From NCBI RefSeq assembly GCF_013623775.1, contig NZ_JABFAM010000001.1:1-64000 (forward strand): DNA of 64,000 nucleotides. Direction: 5' to 3'. Below are positions 16,125 to 25,421 of this stretch, in pieces; position 1 is the first letter of the stretch, and each line of letters starts with the position of its first letter. The position numbers were made by a program, and so were the translations under genes. The notes beneath the pieces are model-generated. The model worked only from the letters and a program-made list of their open reading frames with translations, was not told the origin of the DNA and did not search any database. Source of the DNA: Rufibacter sp. XAAS-G3-1. GTDB lineage: Bacteria; Bacteroidota; Bacteroidia; Cytophagales; Hymenobacteraceae.

Positions 16125-19100
16125 ATGATATCTGATATATTTATAAGACGGCCCGTCACCTCCATCGTCATCTCGCTCGTGATTGTGCTGGTAGGAACGC
16201 TGGCCATGATGAACTTGCCCATCACCCAGTACCCAGACATTTCGCCGCCCACGGTATCAGTGTCGGCGAACTACACGGGGGCCGATGCGCAGACGGTGGA
16301 GCAGACCGTGGCCACGCCCATTGAGACGCAGATCAACGGTACGCCGGGCATGGCCTATCTCACCTCCACCAACACCAGTACCGGCCAGATGAACATGACC
16401 GTGACCTTTGAGGTGGGCACGGACATTGACATCGCCACTTTGGACGTGCAGAACCGCGCCAGCGTGGCGGAGCCCAGCTTGCCCGAAGAGGTAAGACGCC
16501 TGGGTGTGACGGTACGGAAACGGAACCCCAGTATTTTGATGGTGATCGGGATTTACTCGCCTAAGAGAACCCACGACATCCAGTACCTGGACAACTACTC
16601 CAACATCTACGTGAAAGACGCGTTGCTGCGGGTGCAAGGCGTGGGGGACGTAACGGCCATTGGTCAGGATTTCAGTATGCGTTTGTGGCTGCAGCCCGAT
16701 AAAATGGCGCAGTACAGCATGAACGCGAACCAAGTGGTGGCCGCCATCCAGGAGCAGAACATGCAGGTGGCCGCCGGTACGGTAGGTTCACGACCGCAGT
16801 ACAGCACGCAGGCGTTCCAATACCCCATTACGGTGAGTGGCCGTTTGGTCACCAAGGAACAGTTTGAGAACGTGATCATCCGCACCAACCCAGCAGACGG
16901 TTCGCTGGTGTATTTGAAAGATGTGGCGCGTGTGGAGTTTGGGCAGTTTGACTATGGCCGCCAAGCCACCATCAACGGGAACCCATCGGCCATGATGCTG
17001 ATTTACCAGGCACCGGGCTCTAACGCGGTAGCCACCGCAGACGGCATCTACGCCGCCTTGGAAGAACTGAAAGCCTCCTTCCCCGCCGATGTGGATTACA
17101 TTGTCTCCTTTGAGTCAGTGACGGTGGTGGAAGTGTCCATCAATGAGGTGATCGTTACCTTGTTAGAGGCCTTGGTTCTGGTGATCATCGTGGTGTTCCT
17201 GTTCCTGCAAAGCTGGCGGGCCACCTTGATCCCTATCCTGGCCATTCCGGTGTCCATCATAGGCACGTTCATCTTCTTCATTCCGCTGGGCTTTACCATC
17301 AACACCTTGACCTTGTTCGGGTTTGTGCTGGCCATCGGGATTGTGGTGGATGATGCCATTGTGGTGGTGGAAGCGGTGCAGCATTATATTGACCATGAGC
17401 GGCTCTCGGCTAGGGAGGCCACGCGCAAGGCCATGAAAGACATCACCGCCCCGGTCATCGCCATTGCCTTGATTCTGGCGGCGGTGTTTATTCCGGTGGG
17501 CTTTATTCCGGGCATCGTGGGCCGTCTGTACCAGCAGTTCGCCATCACCATCGCCATCTCGGTATTGATCTCGGCGTTTGTGGCCTTGACCTTGACGCCG
17601 GCGCTTTGCTCCATCATGCTGCGCCCCATGAACGTGAACCGCGAATCGCGGGGCTTGAACAAGTTCTTCTTCAAATTCAACAACTGGTTTGCCCGCACCA
17701 CGGAGTCTTACTCTACCGGTGTGCGCAAGAGCATCAAAGCCGCGCCGTTGGCCTTGATTCTATTGGTGTGTATCTATGTGGGCACGGTGGGCTTGTTCGC
17801 GACCAAACCAACCGGCTTTATCCCGACGGAGGATGAAGGCCGTCTGATGATCGCGGTGGAATTGCCCGAGGGTTCCTCGGCGAACAGAACCCAACTGATT
17901 CTGGAAAGAATGTCCAAGATTCTGGGCGAAGTTCCCGCCATCAGGAACTCGACTTCCATCTCTGGTTTGAACGTGCTTAACTTCTCCTTCAAATCAAACA
18001 GCGGCACCTTCTTCGTCCAGATGAAACCCTGGAGCGAACGGCAGGAGGAATCCATGCAGTTGCAGGGTGTGATGGCCACGTTGAACCAACGTTTTGCCGC
18101 CATCAAGGAAGCGAACATCATTGTGGTGGCGCCACCCGCCATCCCAGGTTTGGGCGCCTCCGGCGGATTCAGCTTTGTGTTGCAGCAGCGCAGCGCCGGT
18201 GACATCAAAGAAATGGAACAGGTGATGGGGCAGTTCCTGGCCGCGGCCAACCAGCGCCCCGAGATAGCCATGGCGTACAGCTTCTTCAACACCCGCACCC
18301 CCGGCTACCACGTGGACGTAGACCGCGAGAAGGTGAAGAAACTGGGCATTAACCTGACGGATGTTTTCTCTACCATGTCTTCTTACATGGGGAGCCGCTA
18401 CATCAACGACTTCACCCGCTACGGCCGCAATTACCGGGTGGTAGCCCAGGCTGATACCGCCTTCAGGATGGACATCAAAGACCTGAACCAATTTTACGTG
18501 CTCAACCGCCAGGGAGAATCTGTGCCGCTGAGTGCGCTGGTGACTACCCGAGTGATTGAGAACCCGGCGGTGATTTCCCACTACAACCTGTTCCGGTCTA
18601 TTGACATCACGGGTAGCGCCGCGCCGGGCTACAGTAGCGGACAGGCCTTGCAGGCGCTGGAGGAAGTGGCCACGCAGACGCTGCCGGCCGGCTACGGCTT
18701 TGACTTCTCCGGCATCAGCCGCGAGGAACTGTCGGCTGGGAACAGTACCATCTACATCTTCGCGCTGTCCATTGTGCTGGTGTCCTTGTTGCTGGCCGCG
18801 CTGTATGAAAGCTGGAGCGTACCGTTCTCCATCCTGTTCGCCATTCCGCTGGGCATGTTCGGGGCGATTCTGGCCTTGACTTTCCTGCCCAAACTGGACA
18901 ACAACGTGTACGCCCAGATCGGGATGATCACCCTCATCGGTCTGGCCGCCAAAAACGCCATCCTGATTGTGGAGTTCGCCAAAGAACGGGTAGACCGCGG
19001 CATGGAGTTGATTGAGGCCACCATTGAAGCCGTACGGCTGCGGCTGCGCCCGATTATCATGACCTCGCTGGCCTTTATCCTGGGGGTGGTGCCCTTGGCC

Positions 19101-19295
19101 ATGGCCTCCGGGGCAGGGGCCGTTTCCCGCCAAACCATTGGCTGGGTAGTGATCGGTGGGATGTTGGCCGCCACGTTCCTAGCCATCTTCTTCGTGCCGG
19201 TGCTGTACGTGGTGATTACCCGCCTGGCGTATGGCAAGAAAGGCCTCGCCGCGTTACGGGAACGGTACAAAGACTATGACAACGAACATTTATAG
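16125..19295 (+). CDS. RND efflux permease, HAE1 (AcrB/MexB) family
   Basis: A 1056-residue proton-driven multidrug exporter, full length for AcrB homologues. It opens MISDIFIRRPVTSIVISLVI with the FI.RP motif. The porter region has the duplicated GLxxxxI architecture; transmembrane helix 4 carries the proton-relay pair D409/D410 in GIVVDDAIVVVE; GFIPTEDEGRLMIAVELPEG follows the first half. The C-terminal half has ALYESWSVPFSILFAIPLGM and LIGLAAKNAILIVEFAKE, which holds the conserved Lys. Its partners are the preceding adaptor and TolC; a TetR gene lies at the front. Substrates of HAE1 pumps are usually antibiotics, dyes and detergents; this one is not determined. Confidence 0.95.
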   Translation: MISDIFIRRPVTSIVISLVIVLVGTLAMMNLPITQYPDISPPTVSVSANYTGADAQTVEQTVATPIETQINGTPGMAYLTSTNTSTGQMNMTVTFEVGTDIDIATLDVQNRASVAEPSLPEEVRRLGVTVRKRNPSILMVIGIYSPKRTHDIQYLDNYSNIYVKDALLRVQGVGDVTAIGQDFSMRLWLQPDKMAQYSMNANQVVAAIQEQNMQVAAGTVGSRPQYSTQAFQYPITVSGRLVTKEQFENVIIRTNPADGSLVYLKDVARVEFGQFDYGRQATINGNPSAMMLIYQAPGSNAVATADGIYAALEELKASFPADVDYIVSFESVTVVEVSINEVIVTLLEALVLVIIVVFLFLQSWRATLIPILAIPVSIIGTFIFFIPLGFTINTLTLFGFVLAIGIVVDDAIVVVEAVQHYIDHERLSAREATRKAMKDITAPVIAIALILAAVFIPVGFIPGIVGRLYQQFAITIAISVLISAFVALTLTPALCSIMLRPMNVNRESRGLNKFFFKFNNWFARTTESYSTGVRKSIKAAPLALILLVCIYVGTVGLFATKPTGFIPTEDEGRLMIAVELPEGSSANRTQLILERMSKILGEVPAIRNSTSISGLNVLNFSFKSNSGTFFVQMKPWSERQEESMQLQGVMATLNQRFAAIKEANIIVVAPPAIPGLGASGGFSFVLQQRSAGDIKEMEQVMGQFLAAANQRPEIAMAYSFFNTRTPGYHVDVDREKVKKLGINLTDVFSTMSSYMGSRYINDFTRYGRNYRVVAQADTAFRMDIKDLNQFYVLNRQGESVPLSALVTTRVIENPAVISHYNLFRSIDITGSAAPGYSSGQALQALEEVATQTLPAGYGFDFSGISREELSAGNSTIYIFALSIVLVSLLLAALYESWSVPFSILFAIPLGMFGAILALTFLPKLDNNVYAQIGMITLIGLAAKNAILIVEFAKERVDRGMELIEATIEAVRLRLRPIIMTSLAFILGVVPLAMASGAGAVSRQTIGWVVIGGMLAATFLAIFFVPVLYVVITRLAYGKKGLAALRERYKDYDNEHL

Positions 19296-19315
19296 CGTTT
19301 AAACACTAATTTTTC

Positions 19316-19349
19316 AAAAAGCCCCGGTCTCTGAAGCCGGGGCTTTTTA
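19316..19349. terminator. Intrinsic terminator of the first RND operon
   Basis: AAAAAGCCCCGG, loop, CCGGGGCTTTTT, 20 nt after the permease stop; symmetrical enough to work both ways. Confidence 0.85.
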
Positions 19350-19371
19350 CTGGTGATTTCTCAAAAACAGC

Positions 19372-19857
19372 ATGAAAACGCAACCTCTCTTCTCCCAGAA
19401 AAGGAATTTCTCCCTGGCCCGCTTCATCGGGGTATACCAACTAGCCGGTGGGCTGGTGGGCCTTTTCCTGTGCCTTAAAATGATCCCGGCGTTGCAGCAG
19501 CCTTCCACCTCTACCTGGGTGGGCCTCTTTCTGGCCGCGGTGCTCTATATTTTCTCCACCCTGTGCGGCTTCCTGCTTTTCAGGCAAACCAGAAAGGCCT
19601 TTAACTTATCTCTCGCCAACCAGGTGTTACAGGTGCTCAGTTTCGGGATCTCGGGGTTGGCGTATAACTATGTGGCGGGCATCAAACTGGGCGTGGGTGT
19701 TGACTTTCTGGAAAGCTGGCATTTCAAGGCCAAGCTTTCTCTGTCCTCCTTCAACTTCAGTTTCGGGGCCCACGCCGGTGCCTCGTTTGTCACCATCAAC
19801 CTGTTGGCCTTGGTGCTCATTTACCTGTTGGAAAGAGCTAGGGACGAAGTGAAATAG
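19372..19857 (+). CDS. Four-helix membrane protein of unknown function
   Basis: A 161-residue protein with about four hydrophobic helices: FIGVYQLAGGLVGLFLCL, WVGLFLAAVLYIFSTLCGFL, a middle region QVLSFGISGLAYNYVAGI, and FVTINLLALVLIYLLE near the C-terminus. A loop between helices 3 and 4 (FKAKLSLSSFNFSFG) may sit outside the membrane. I do not recognise the family. It has its own terminator and lies after the RND terminator, so it need not be part of that operon. Confidence 0.7.
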   Translation: MKTQPLFSQKRNFSLARFIGVYQLAGGLVGLFLCLKMIPALQQPSTSTWVGLFLAAVLYIFSTLCGFLLFRQTRKAFNLSLANQVLQVLSFGISGLAYNYVAGIKLGVGVDFLESWHFKAKLSLSSFNFSFGAHAGASFVTINLLALVLIYLLERARDEVK

Positions 19858-19876
19858 CAACTACAACTTTACACGG

Positions 19877-19925
19877 AAAAAGCCAGAAAGCACCTTCTTC
19901 GGGGACTTTCTGGCTTTTTTGTTTT
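19877..19925. terminator. Intrinsic terminator
   Basis: AAAAAGCCAGAAAG, loop CACCTTCTTCGGGGA, CTTTCTGGCTTTTTT; strong stem plus T-run just after the small membrane-protein gene. Confidence 0.85.
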
Positions 19926-19964
19926 ATGATGGTAGCAGGAATTGCGCCCATTTCGCCGAAGGCT

Positions 19965-20003
19965 TGTTTATGGCCTGTTTTCAGAAAAGGAAACCTAAAA
20001 CAG
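19965..20003. repeat. GTTTTAGGC-type palindrome
   Basis: TGTTTATGGCCTGTTTTC facing AAAAGGAAACCTAAAACAG. Confidence 0.55.
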
Positions 20004-20025
20004 AACTCATCTCTGCCCCTCCTAG

Positions 20026-20254
20026 GCTAATCTTGTAGGGAAAAAATCTTTTCTTGCTGTTCGGGAGTTCTACTCCCGAACCTGCCTGCTGCGGAGTTCC
20101 ACTCCGCCGGGAGCTACGGGCAAAAGAAGGGGAGTGGAACTCCCCGGCAGTACGCTTCCGGAGTGGAACTCCGAAAGAGCGGTACAGCGGTTTGATTCTC
20201 TGGAACCTTTTGGAACAATAATAAATAACCTTCATTTTTCCCTACAAGATTAGC
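20026..20254. mobile_element. MITE-like element, 229 bp, 20 bp terminal inverted repeats
   Basis: Ends are GCTAATCTTGTAGGGAAAAA and its exact reverse complement. The interior is a chain of short hairpins built from GGAGTTCCACTCC / GGAGTGGAACTCC words: GTTCGGGAGTTC-TACTCCCGAAC, GCGGAGTTCCACTCCGC, GGGGAGTGGAACTCCCC and CCGGAGTGGAACTCCG. No coding capacity is seen. A diverged copy in reverse orientation lies at 62451-62671, and an internal fragment at 35649-35745. Confidence 0.75.
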
Positions 20255-20608
20255 TCCGAGGAGGGGAATACGCCTTTGCAGGGGAAGGGAATGCGTGGCA
20301 GAGACAAGGCAGTGCCTGGTCTCTACAGGTACAATTATCACCTCTTTCTCTACTTTCCCCAGTTCCAGTCTTCCCCGAGCGCGCCTCGCTTTTGGCTATA
20401 GAAAGGCAGGAGCTAAGAGCAGAGGACTTCTCAGGCCGAAAGGGCAGCGCGAGAGGGGGAGACGGGGCCCCGCGGCCGTGAGCGCATACCGCCAAAGCTG
20501 AAACAATACTGCACGTGCACCCACGCAAAAGCGGACAAGCCAGGGGAACAGCAAACTGCGTGCACCTGCCACTCTCCCGGAAGAAACTATTTCTAAGCAG
20601 ATACTAAA
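20255..20608. repeat. GC-rich structured repeat, copy B
   Basis: Starts GAGGAGGGGAATACGCC, then a short palindrome (AGACAAGGCAGTGCCTGGTCT). Core from 20356 has the same blocks as copy A, with CCTCGC facing GCGAGAGG and CTTCCCC facing GGGGGAG; both differ slightly from A in ways that largely keep pairing. Ends near CTAAGCAGATACTAA. Confidence 0.75.
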
Positions 20609-20915
20609 ATGAAACCATCAAGGGTCTAAAGTGAGTTTTGAGCGAATTTCCTAAAACCACCTTCTAAACCCTTTTCCCCTTCAATTGACACTCAAGCAGT
20701 TGCATTTTATTTGCGTTCCACTATTATGAAATTTCTATTTCTTCTCATTCTTCAGAATACCTCTTTTAAATATTTTACATAATCTAACCTTGATATATAC
20801 GTAATTATTAAACCTAACGCTTGTTTTGTATAAATACCTCAAAATAAAGCTTGATTATTTGTTAAACATCTATTAACTTACTGATTCACCCTACCCTGAA
20901 CGAACAAACAAAGGA
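20609..20915 (+). other. AT-rich leader region of gltBD
   Basis: Very AT-rich, with several possible promoter-like words (TTTTATTTGCG near 20707, TTGTTTTGTATAAATACC near 20822) but none fits TAnnTTTG well. It presumably carries the gltBD promoter and nitrogen-responsive control. No gene or repeat seen. Confidence 0.4.
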
Positions 20916-23900
20916 ATGAATCAGGCCGACAAACACCCCAAAGGGTTGTACACCCCCGAATTAGAGCATGATGCCTGCGGCGTGGGCTGCGTGGTCAATC
21001 TGGATGGTCAGAAATCACACGCCACGGTCAAAGACGCGCTGACCATGCTCAAGAACATGGAGCACCGCGGGGCCACCGGCAGCGACCCCGAGACGGGCGA
21101 CGGTGCCGGTATCTTAGTGCAGTTGCCCCACGAGTTTTTCAGGAAAGAACTGGCCGAATTCGCGATTACGCTGCCGCCCCAGGGAAGCTATGGCGTAGGC
21201 ATGGTGTTTTTTCCGGCGGTCTACGAAGTGCGCGAGAAATCCCGCAAAGTCCTGAACAACTGCCTCCGCAAGTTAGGCCTTAGTCTGATTGGCTACCGTC
21301 TGGTTCCGGTGAACGGACAGGTGCCAGGCCACGGGGCCAAAGCGGTAGAACCCTACATTGAGCAGGTGTTTGTGCAACCGGTTGACCCCACCATCAAAGG
21401 TGAAGACCTGGAGCGCAAGTTGTTCGTGCTCCGCAACCTCATCAGCAATGAAACCCGCAAGAGTGTGCGCGGCGAGAATGGCACGTTCTACATCGCCAGT
21501 TTCTCTTCCCGCACTATTATTTATAAAGGTCAGCTCAAAACTGACCAACTGGAACGCTATTACCATGACCTGCGCCACCCTGAGTTTAAATCGGCGCTAG
21601 CCGTAGTCCACTCCCGTTTCTCTACCAACACGTTTCCTAATTGGCGGCTGGCCCAGCCGTTCCGGTTTATTGCCCATAACGGTGAAATCAACACCATCCG
21701 GGGGAACGTGAACAAGATGAAGTCCAAGGAAGCGCTCATGTCCTCGCCCTTGTTCACCGAGGAAGAGATGCAGTGGCTTATTCCTATCACCAACCCCGAT
21801 GATTCCGATTCGGCTAACCTGGATGCACTGGTGGAACTGCTGACGTTGTCGGGAAGGCCGTTGCCGCATGTGATGATGATGCTGGTGCCCGAGGCCTGGC
21901 AGAACAACTCCCACATGGACACCTACAAAAAGGCGTTCTATAAATTCCATGCGTCATTAATGGAGCCCTGGGACGGCCCCGCCGCCCTCTTCTTCACCGA
22001 CGGTACCCAGATTGGCGCTACCTTAGATAGAAACGGCCTGCGTCCCGTGCGCTACTGCCTGACTAAGCAGGGCCGTTTGATTATGGCCTCTGAAGCCGGT
22101 GCGCTGTGCGTAGACCCCAAAGATGTCATCAAGCGCGGTCGTCTGCAACCCGGCAAAATGCTGCTGGCCGATATTTCCCAGAACCGCATTTTTGAGGACG
22201 AGGAAATCAAGCAACTGGTCTGCCAGGACAAGCCGTATTTTGACTGGATTCAGAAAAACCGCATCAAACTGAGACTTCGGCCGGAGCCGAGCGTTTTGCT
22301 ACAGCCCTGCTCCCCCGAAGAACTGAGACAGCGCCAGAAAGCGTACGGCTACACCCGCGAAGATCTCAAAATGGTGGTAGAACCGATGGCCTCTACCGGC
22401 TACGAACCAGTGGGCAGCATGGGCTCCGATACGCCTTTGGCGGTTCTCTCGCAGCACAGCCAGCACGTAGCCAATTACTTCAAGCAGTTCTTCGCGCAGG
22501 TGAGTAACCCGCCTATTGACTCCATTAGAGAGCGGTTGGTGATGTCATTGTTCACGCGCGTGGGTGAGTCGTTGAACATTCTGGACGAGAGCGAACTGCA
22601 CACCCGCCAGATTCATATTTCGCAGCCGGTCATGGATCCGGTGGAGTTCCAGAAACTGGTGTTCCTGAAAGAGGAAGGATTTGAACACGAAAACATAGAC
22701 GCCACCTTCTCCACGCGTGAACCTGGTAACCTGCAACGCAACATTGACCGCATCTGCGCCGAAGCCGAGGCTGCCGTGCGCGCGGGCAAGAAAATATTGA
22801 TTATTTCTAACCGTAAGGTAGAGGCACAACGGGCGGCTATTCCGTCTTTGCTGGCGGTGGGGGCTGTGCACCACCACTTGATTGAGAAACGCCTGCGCAC
22901 CAAAGCCGGATTGGTGGTTGAGGCCGGTGATGCCTGGGAAACCCATCATTTCGCTACCATCATTGGGTACGGGGCCAGCGCCGTGTATCCGTTCCTCATC
23001 TATGACACCATCAAAAGCCTGCACGACCAGCAGAAACTGGACAATGCACACCCCTACACCCATTATTTCCAGAACTTCATTTACGCGGTTGACAATGGCT
23101 TGCTGAAAATTTTGTCTAAAATGGGCATCAGTACGCTACAGTCGTACCAAAGTTCGCAGATTTTTGAGATTCTGGGGCTTGGTCAGGAAGTCATTGAGAA
23201 ATGCTTCAAAGGCACTACCAACCGCCTGGAAGGTCTCAACTTTGAAGACCTGGAACGCGAAACCTTGACCAAGCACCAAAGCGCGTACCCAGATTTGGAG
23301 AACCTGTTGGAGTCCGGCGGTTATTACCAATGGCGGCGCGACGGCGAGGAGCACTTGCTCACGCCCAAGGTGATTCACCTGCTGCAGAAATCCACCCGAC
23401 TTAATGATTATCTTTTATATAAGGAGTATTCTAAATCCATTCGGGAACACCAGCAGGAAACGGCTATCACGCTCCGCAATTTGTTTGAGTTCCGGAAGCG
23501 CCAGTCGGTGCCATTAGACGAGGTAGAACCCGTTGCTTCCATCCTGACCCGCTTTGGGTCGGGGGCCATGTCCTTCGGGTCTATTTCCCATGAAGCGCAC
23601 AGCACGCTGGCCATCGCCATGAACCGCATCGGCGGCAAAAGCAACAGCGGCGAAGGCGGTGAAGACGAGGCCCGCTACATCAAGCACGCCAACGGAGATT
23701 CGGAGCGATCCCGCGTCAAGCAGGTAGCCTCCGGCCGATTTGGCGTGACCAGCCACTATTTGGCGAACGCCGATGAAATCCAGATTAAAATTGCCCAGGG
23801 TGCCAAACCCGGCGAGGGCGGACAGTTACCCGGCCATAAAGTTGACCATTGGATTGCCCGCGTGCGCTGTTCTACGCCGGGTGTGGGTCTCATTTCGCCG

Positions 23901-25421
23901 CCGCCGCACCATGACATCTACTCCATTGAAGACCTCAAGCAACTCATCTTCGACCTGAAGAACGCCAACCCCAAAGCCCGCATCAACGTGAAGTTGGTGG
24001 CCGAGGCTGGGGTGGGCACCATCGCCTCGGGCGTAGCCAAAGCCAAAGCAGATGCCATCATGATTTCCGGCGCCGACGGCGGAACCGGGGCCAGTCCGCT
24101 GAGTTCTATCCGGCACACCGGCTTGCCGTGGGAAATCGGCTTGGCCGAAGCGCACCAGACGCTTCTGAAAAACAACCTGCGCAGCCGCGTGGTGTTGCAA
24201 ACGGACGGTAAAATTCTGACGGGCTATGACCTGGCCGTGGCTACCTTGCTGGGCGCTGAGGAATACGGAGTGGCGACCGCTGCCCTCATCGCCGAAGGCT
24301 GTATCATGATGCGCAAGTGCCACTTGAATACGTGTCCGGTAGGCATCGCCACGCAGAACCCGGAGCTGCGCCAACTCTTCACCGGAAACCCAGACCACGT
24401 GGTGAACCTGTTCACGTTCCTGGCCATGGAGTTGCGGCAGATTATGGCCTCGCTGGGCTTCAGAACCATCAACGAGATGGTGGGTCAGTCGCAGATTCTG
24501 AAAATCAGAACTGACCTGAACCACTGGAAACTAAAGAACCTGGATCTCTCTCCTATTCTGCACCAGGAGTACGTGCCGCGCAATGTGGGTACTTACAAGC
24601 AGATTGAGCAAGACCATGAGATTGCCAAAGTGCTGGATAAAAAGCTCATCAGAGACCTGAAGAAAGGCAATACCGAGGTGGAGTACCGCATCAACAACGT
24701 GGATCGCGCCGTGGGCACCATGCTGTCGTATGAAATCTCCAGCACCTTCGGGAAGCACGGTTTGCCGGAAGATTCCTTTAAAACCACCTTCTACGGCTCG
24801 GCGGGACAGTCCTTTGGGGCGTTCCTGGCACCGGGTATCACGTTCCGGTTGATGGGCGAGGCGAACGATTATCTGGGCAAAGGTTTATCGGGTGGGAAAA
24901 TCATTCTTCAGCCTTTCAAAGAGAGTCAGTACCTGGCGCACGAAAACATCATTACGGGCAACGTGGCGCTGTACGGGGCAACGGGCGGCAAGGTGTATAT
25001 CAACGGCATGGCCGGGGAACGCTTCTGCGTGCGTAACTCGGGCGCCGAGGCGGTGGTGGAAGGCATAGGTGACCACGGCTGCGAGTACATGACGGGCGGC
25101 AAGGTGCTGGTGCTGGGCGAAATTGGGAAGAACTTCGCGGCCGGTATGAGTGGCGGAATCGCGTACCTCTACGCGTCAGACCCCAGCTACCTGGATCAGT
25201 GCAACCTGGACATGGTAGGCCTGGAAGTTCCGGAGGCCGATGACTTCCGCTGGATTGAACAAAAACTACAGGAGCACGTGGCCTACACCGGCAGTTTGCG
25301 GGCGCAGGAGCTACTGGCAAATTGGGAGCAAAACAGCCAGCAGTTTGTGAAAGTGATGCCGCATGACCTGAAGAAGGCTTTGCAAGTAAAAGAAGTGGAA
25401 ACCGAAAAAGCATTGGTGTAA
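20916..25421 (+). CDS. gltB: Glutamate synthase (NADPH) large subunit
   Basis: Makes two glutamates from glutamine and 2-oxoglutarate, completing GS-GOGAT ammonia assimilation. The 1501-residue length is standard. After a short propeptide, Cys21 in YTPELEHDACGVG is the glutaminase nucleophile. The amidotransferase domain extends to about residue 420 (FSTNTFPNWRLAQPFRFIAH, NGEINTIRGN). The FMN/synthase domain holds GSGAMSFGSISHEAH, NSGEGGED and GADGGTGASPLSS. The 3Fe-4S cysteines are in CIMMRKCHLNTCPVG. The C-terminal GXGXG helix domain has GSAGQSFGAFLAPGI. It starts at ATG 20916, preceded by AAAGG. Its stop overlaps the gltD start (TAATG). Confidence 0.97.
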   Translation: MNQADKHPKGLYTPELEHDACGVGCVVNLDGQKSHATVKDALTMLKNMEHRGATGSDPETGDGAGILVQLPHEFFRKELAEFAITLPPQGSYGVGMVFFPAVYEVREKSRKVLNNCLRKLGLSLIGYRLVPVNGQVPGHGAKAVEPYIEQVFVQPVDPTIKGEDLERKLFVLRNLISNETRKSVRGENGTFYIASFSSRTIIYKGQLKTDQLERYYHDLRHPEFKSALAVVHSRFSTNTFPNWRLAQPFRFIAHNGEINTIRGNVNKMKSKEALMSSPLFTEEEMQWLIPITNPDDSDSANLDALVELLTLSGRPLPHVMMMLVPEAWQNNSHMDTYKKAFYKFHASLMEPWDGPAALFFTDGTQIGATLDRNGLRPVRYCLTKQGRLIMASEAGALCVDPKDVIKRGRLQPGKMLLADISQNRIFEDEEIKQLVCQDKPYFDWIQKNRIKLRLRPEPSVLLQPCSPEELRQRQKAYGYTREDLKMVVEPMASTGYEPVGSMGSDTPLAVLSQHSQHVANYFKQFFAQVSNPPIDSIRERLVMSLFTRVGESLNILDESELHTRQIHISQPVMDPVEFQKLVFLKEEGFEHENIDATFSTREPGNLQRNIDRICAEAEAAVRAGKKILIISNRKVEAQRAAIPSLLAVGAVHHHLIEKRLRTKAGLVVEAGDAWETHHFATIIGYGASAVYPFLIYDTIKSLHDQQKLDNAHPYTHYFQNFIYAVDNGLLKILSKMGISTLQSYQSSQIFEILGLGQEVIEKCFKGTTNRLEGLNFEDLERETLTKHQSAYPDLENLLESGGYYQWRRDGEEHLLTPKVIHLLQKSTRLNDYLLYKEYSKSIREHQQETAITLRNLFEFRKRQSVPLDEVEPVASILTRFGSGAMSFGSISHEAHSTLAIAMNRIGGKSNSGEGGEDEARYIKHANGDSERSRVKQVASGRFGVTSHYLANADEIQIKIAQGAKPGEGGQLPGHKVDHWIARVRCSTPGVGLISPPPHHDIYSIEDLKQLIFDLKNANPKARINVKLVAEAGVGTIASGVAKAKADAIMISGADGGTGASPLSSIRHTGLPWEIGLAEAHQTLLKNNLRSRVVLQTDGKILTGYDLAVATLLGAEEYGVATAALIAEGCIMMRKCHLNTCPVGIATQNPELRQLFTGNPDHVVNLFTFLAMELRQIMASLGFRTINEMVGQSQILKIRTDLNHWKLKNLDLSPILHQEYVPRNVGTYKQIEQDHEIAKVLDKKLIRDLKKGNTEVEYRINNVDRAVGTMLSYEISSTFGKHGLPEDSFKTTFYGSAGQSFGAFLAPGITFRLMGEANDYLGKGLSGGKIILQPFKESQYLAHENIITGNVALYGATGGKVYINGMAGERFCVRNSGAEAVVEGIGDHGCEYMTGGKVLVLGEIGKNFAAGMSGGIAYLYASDPSYLDQCNLDMVGLEVPEADDFRWIEQKLQEHVAYTGSLRAQELLANWEQNSQQFVKVMPHDLKKALQVKEVETEKALV

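Noticed and set aside
20609-20915. Riboswitch in the gltB leader
   Set aside because: I looked for a glutamine or other riboswitch-like core and terminator and saw only AT-rich sequence without stable stems.
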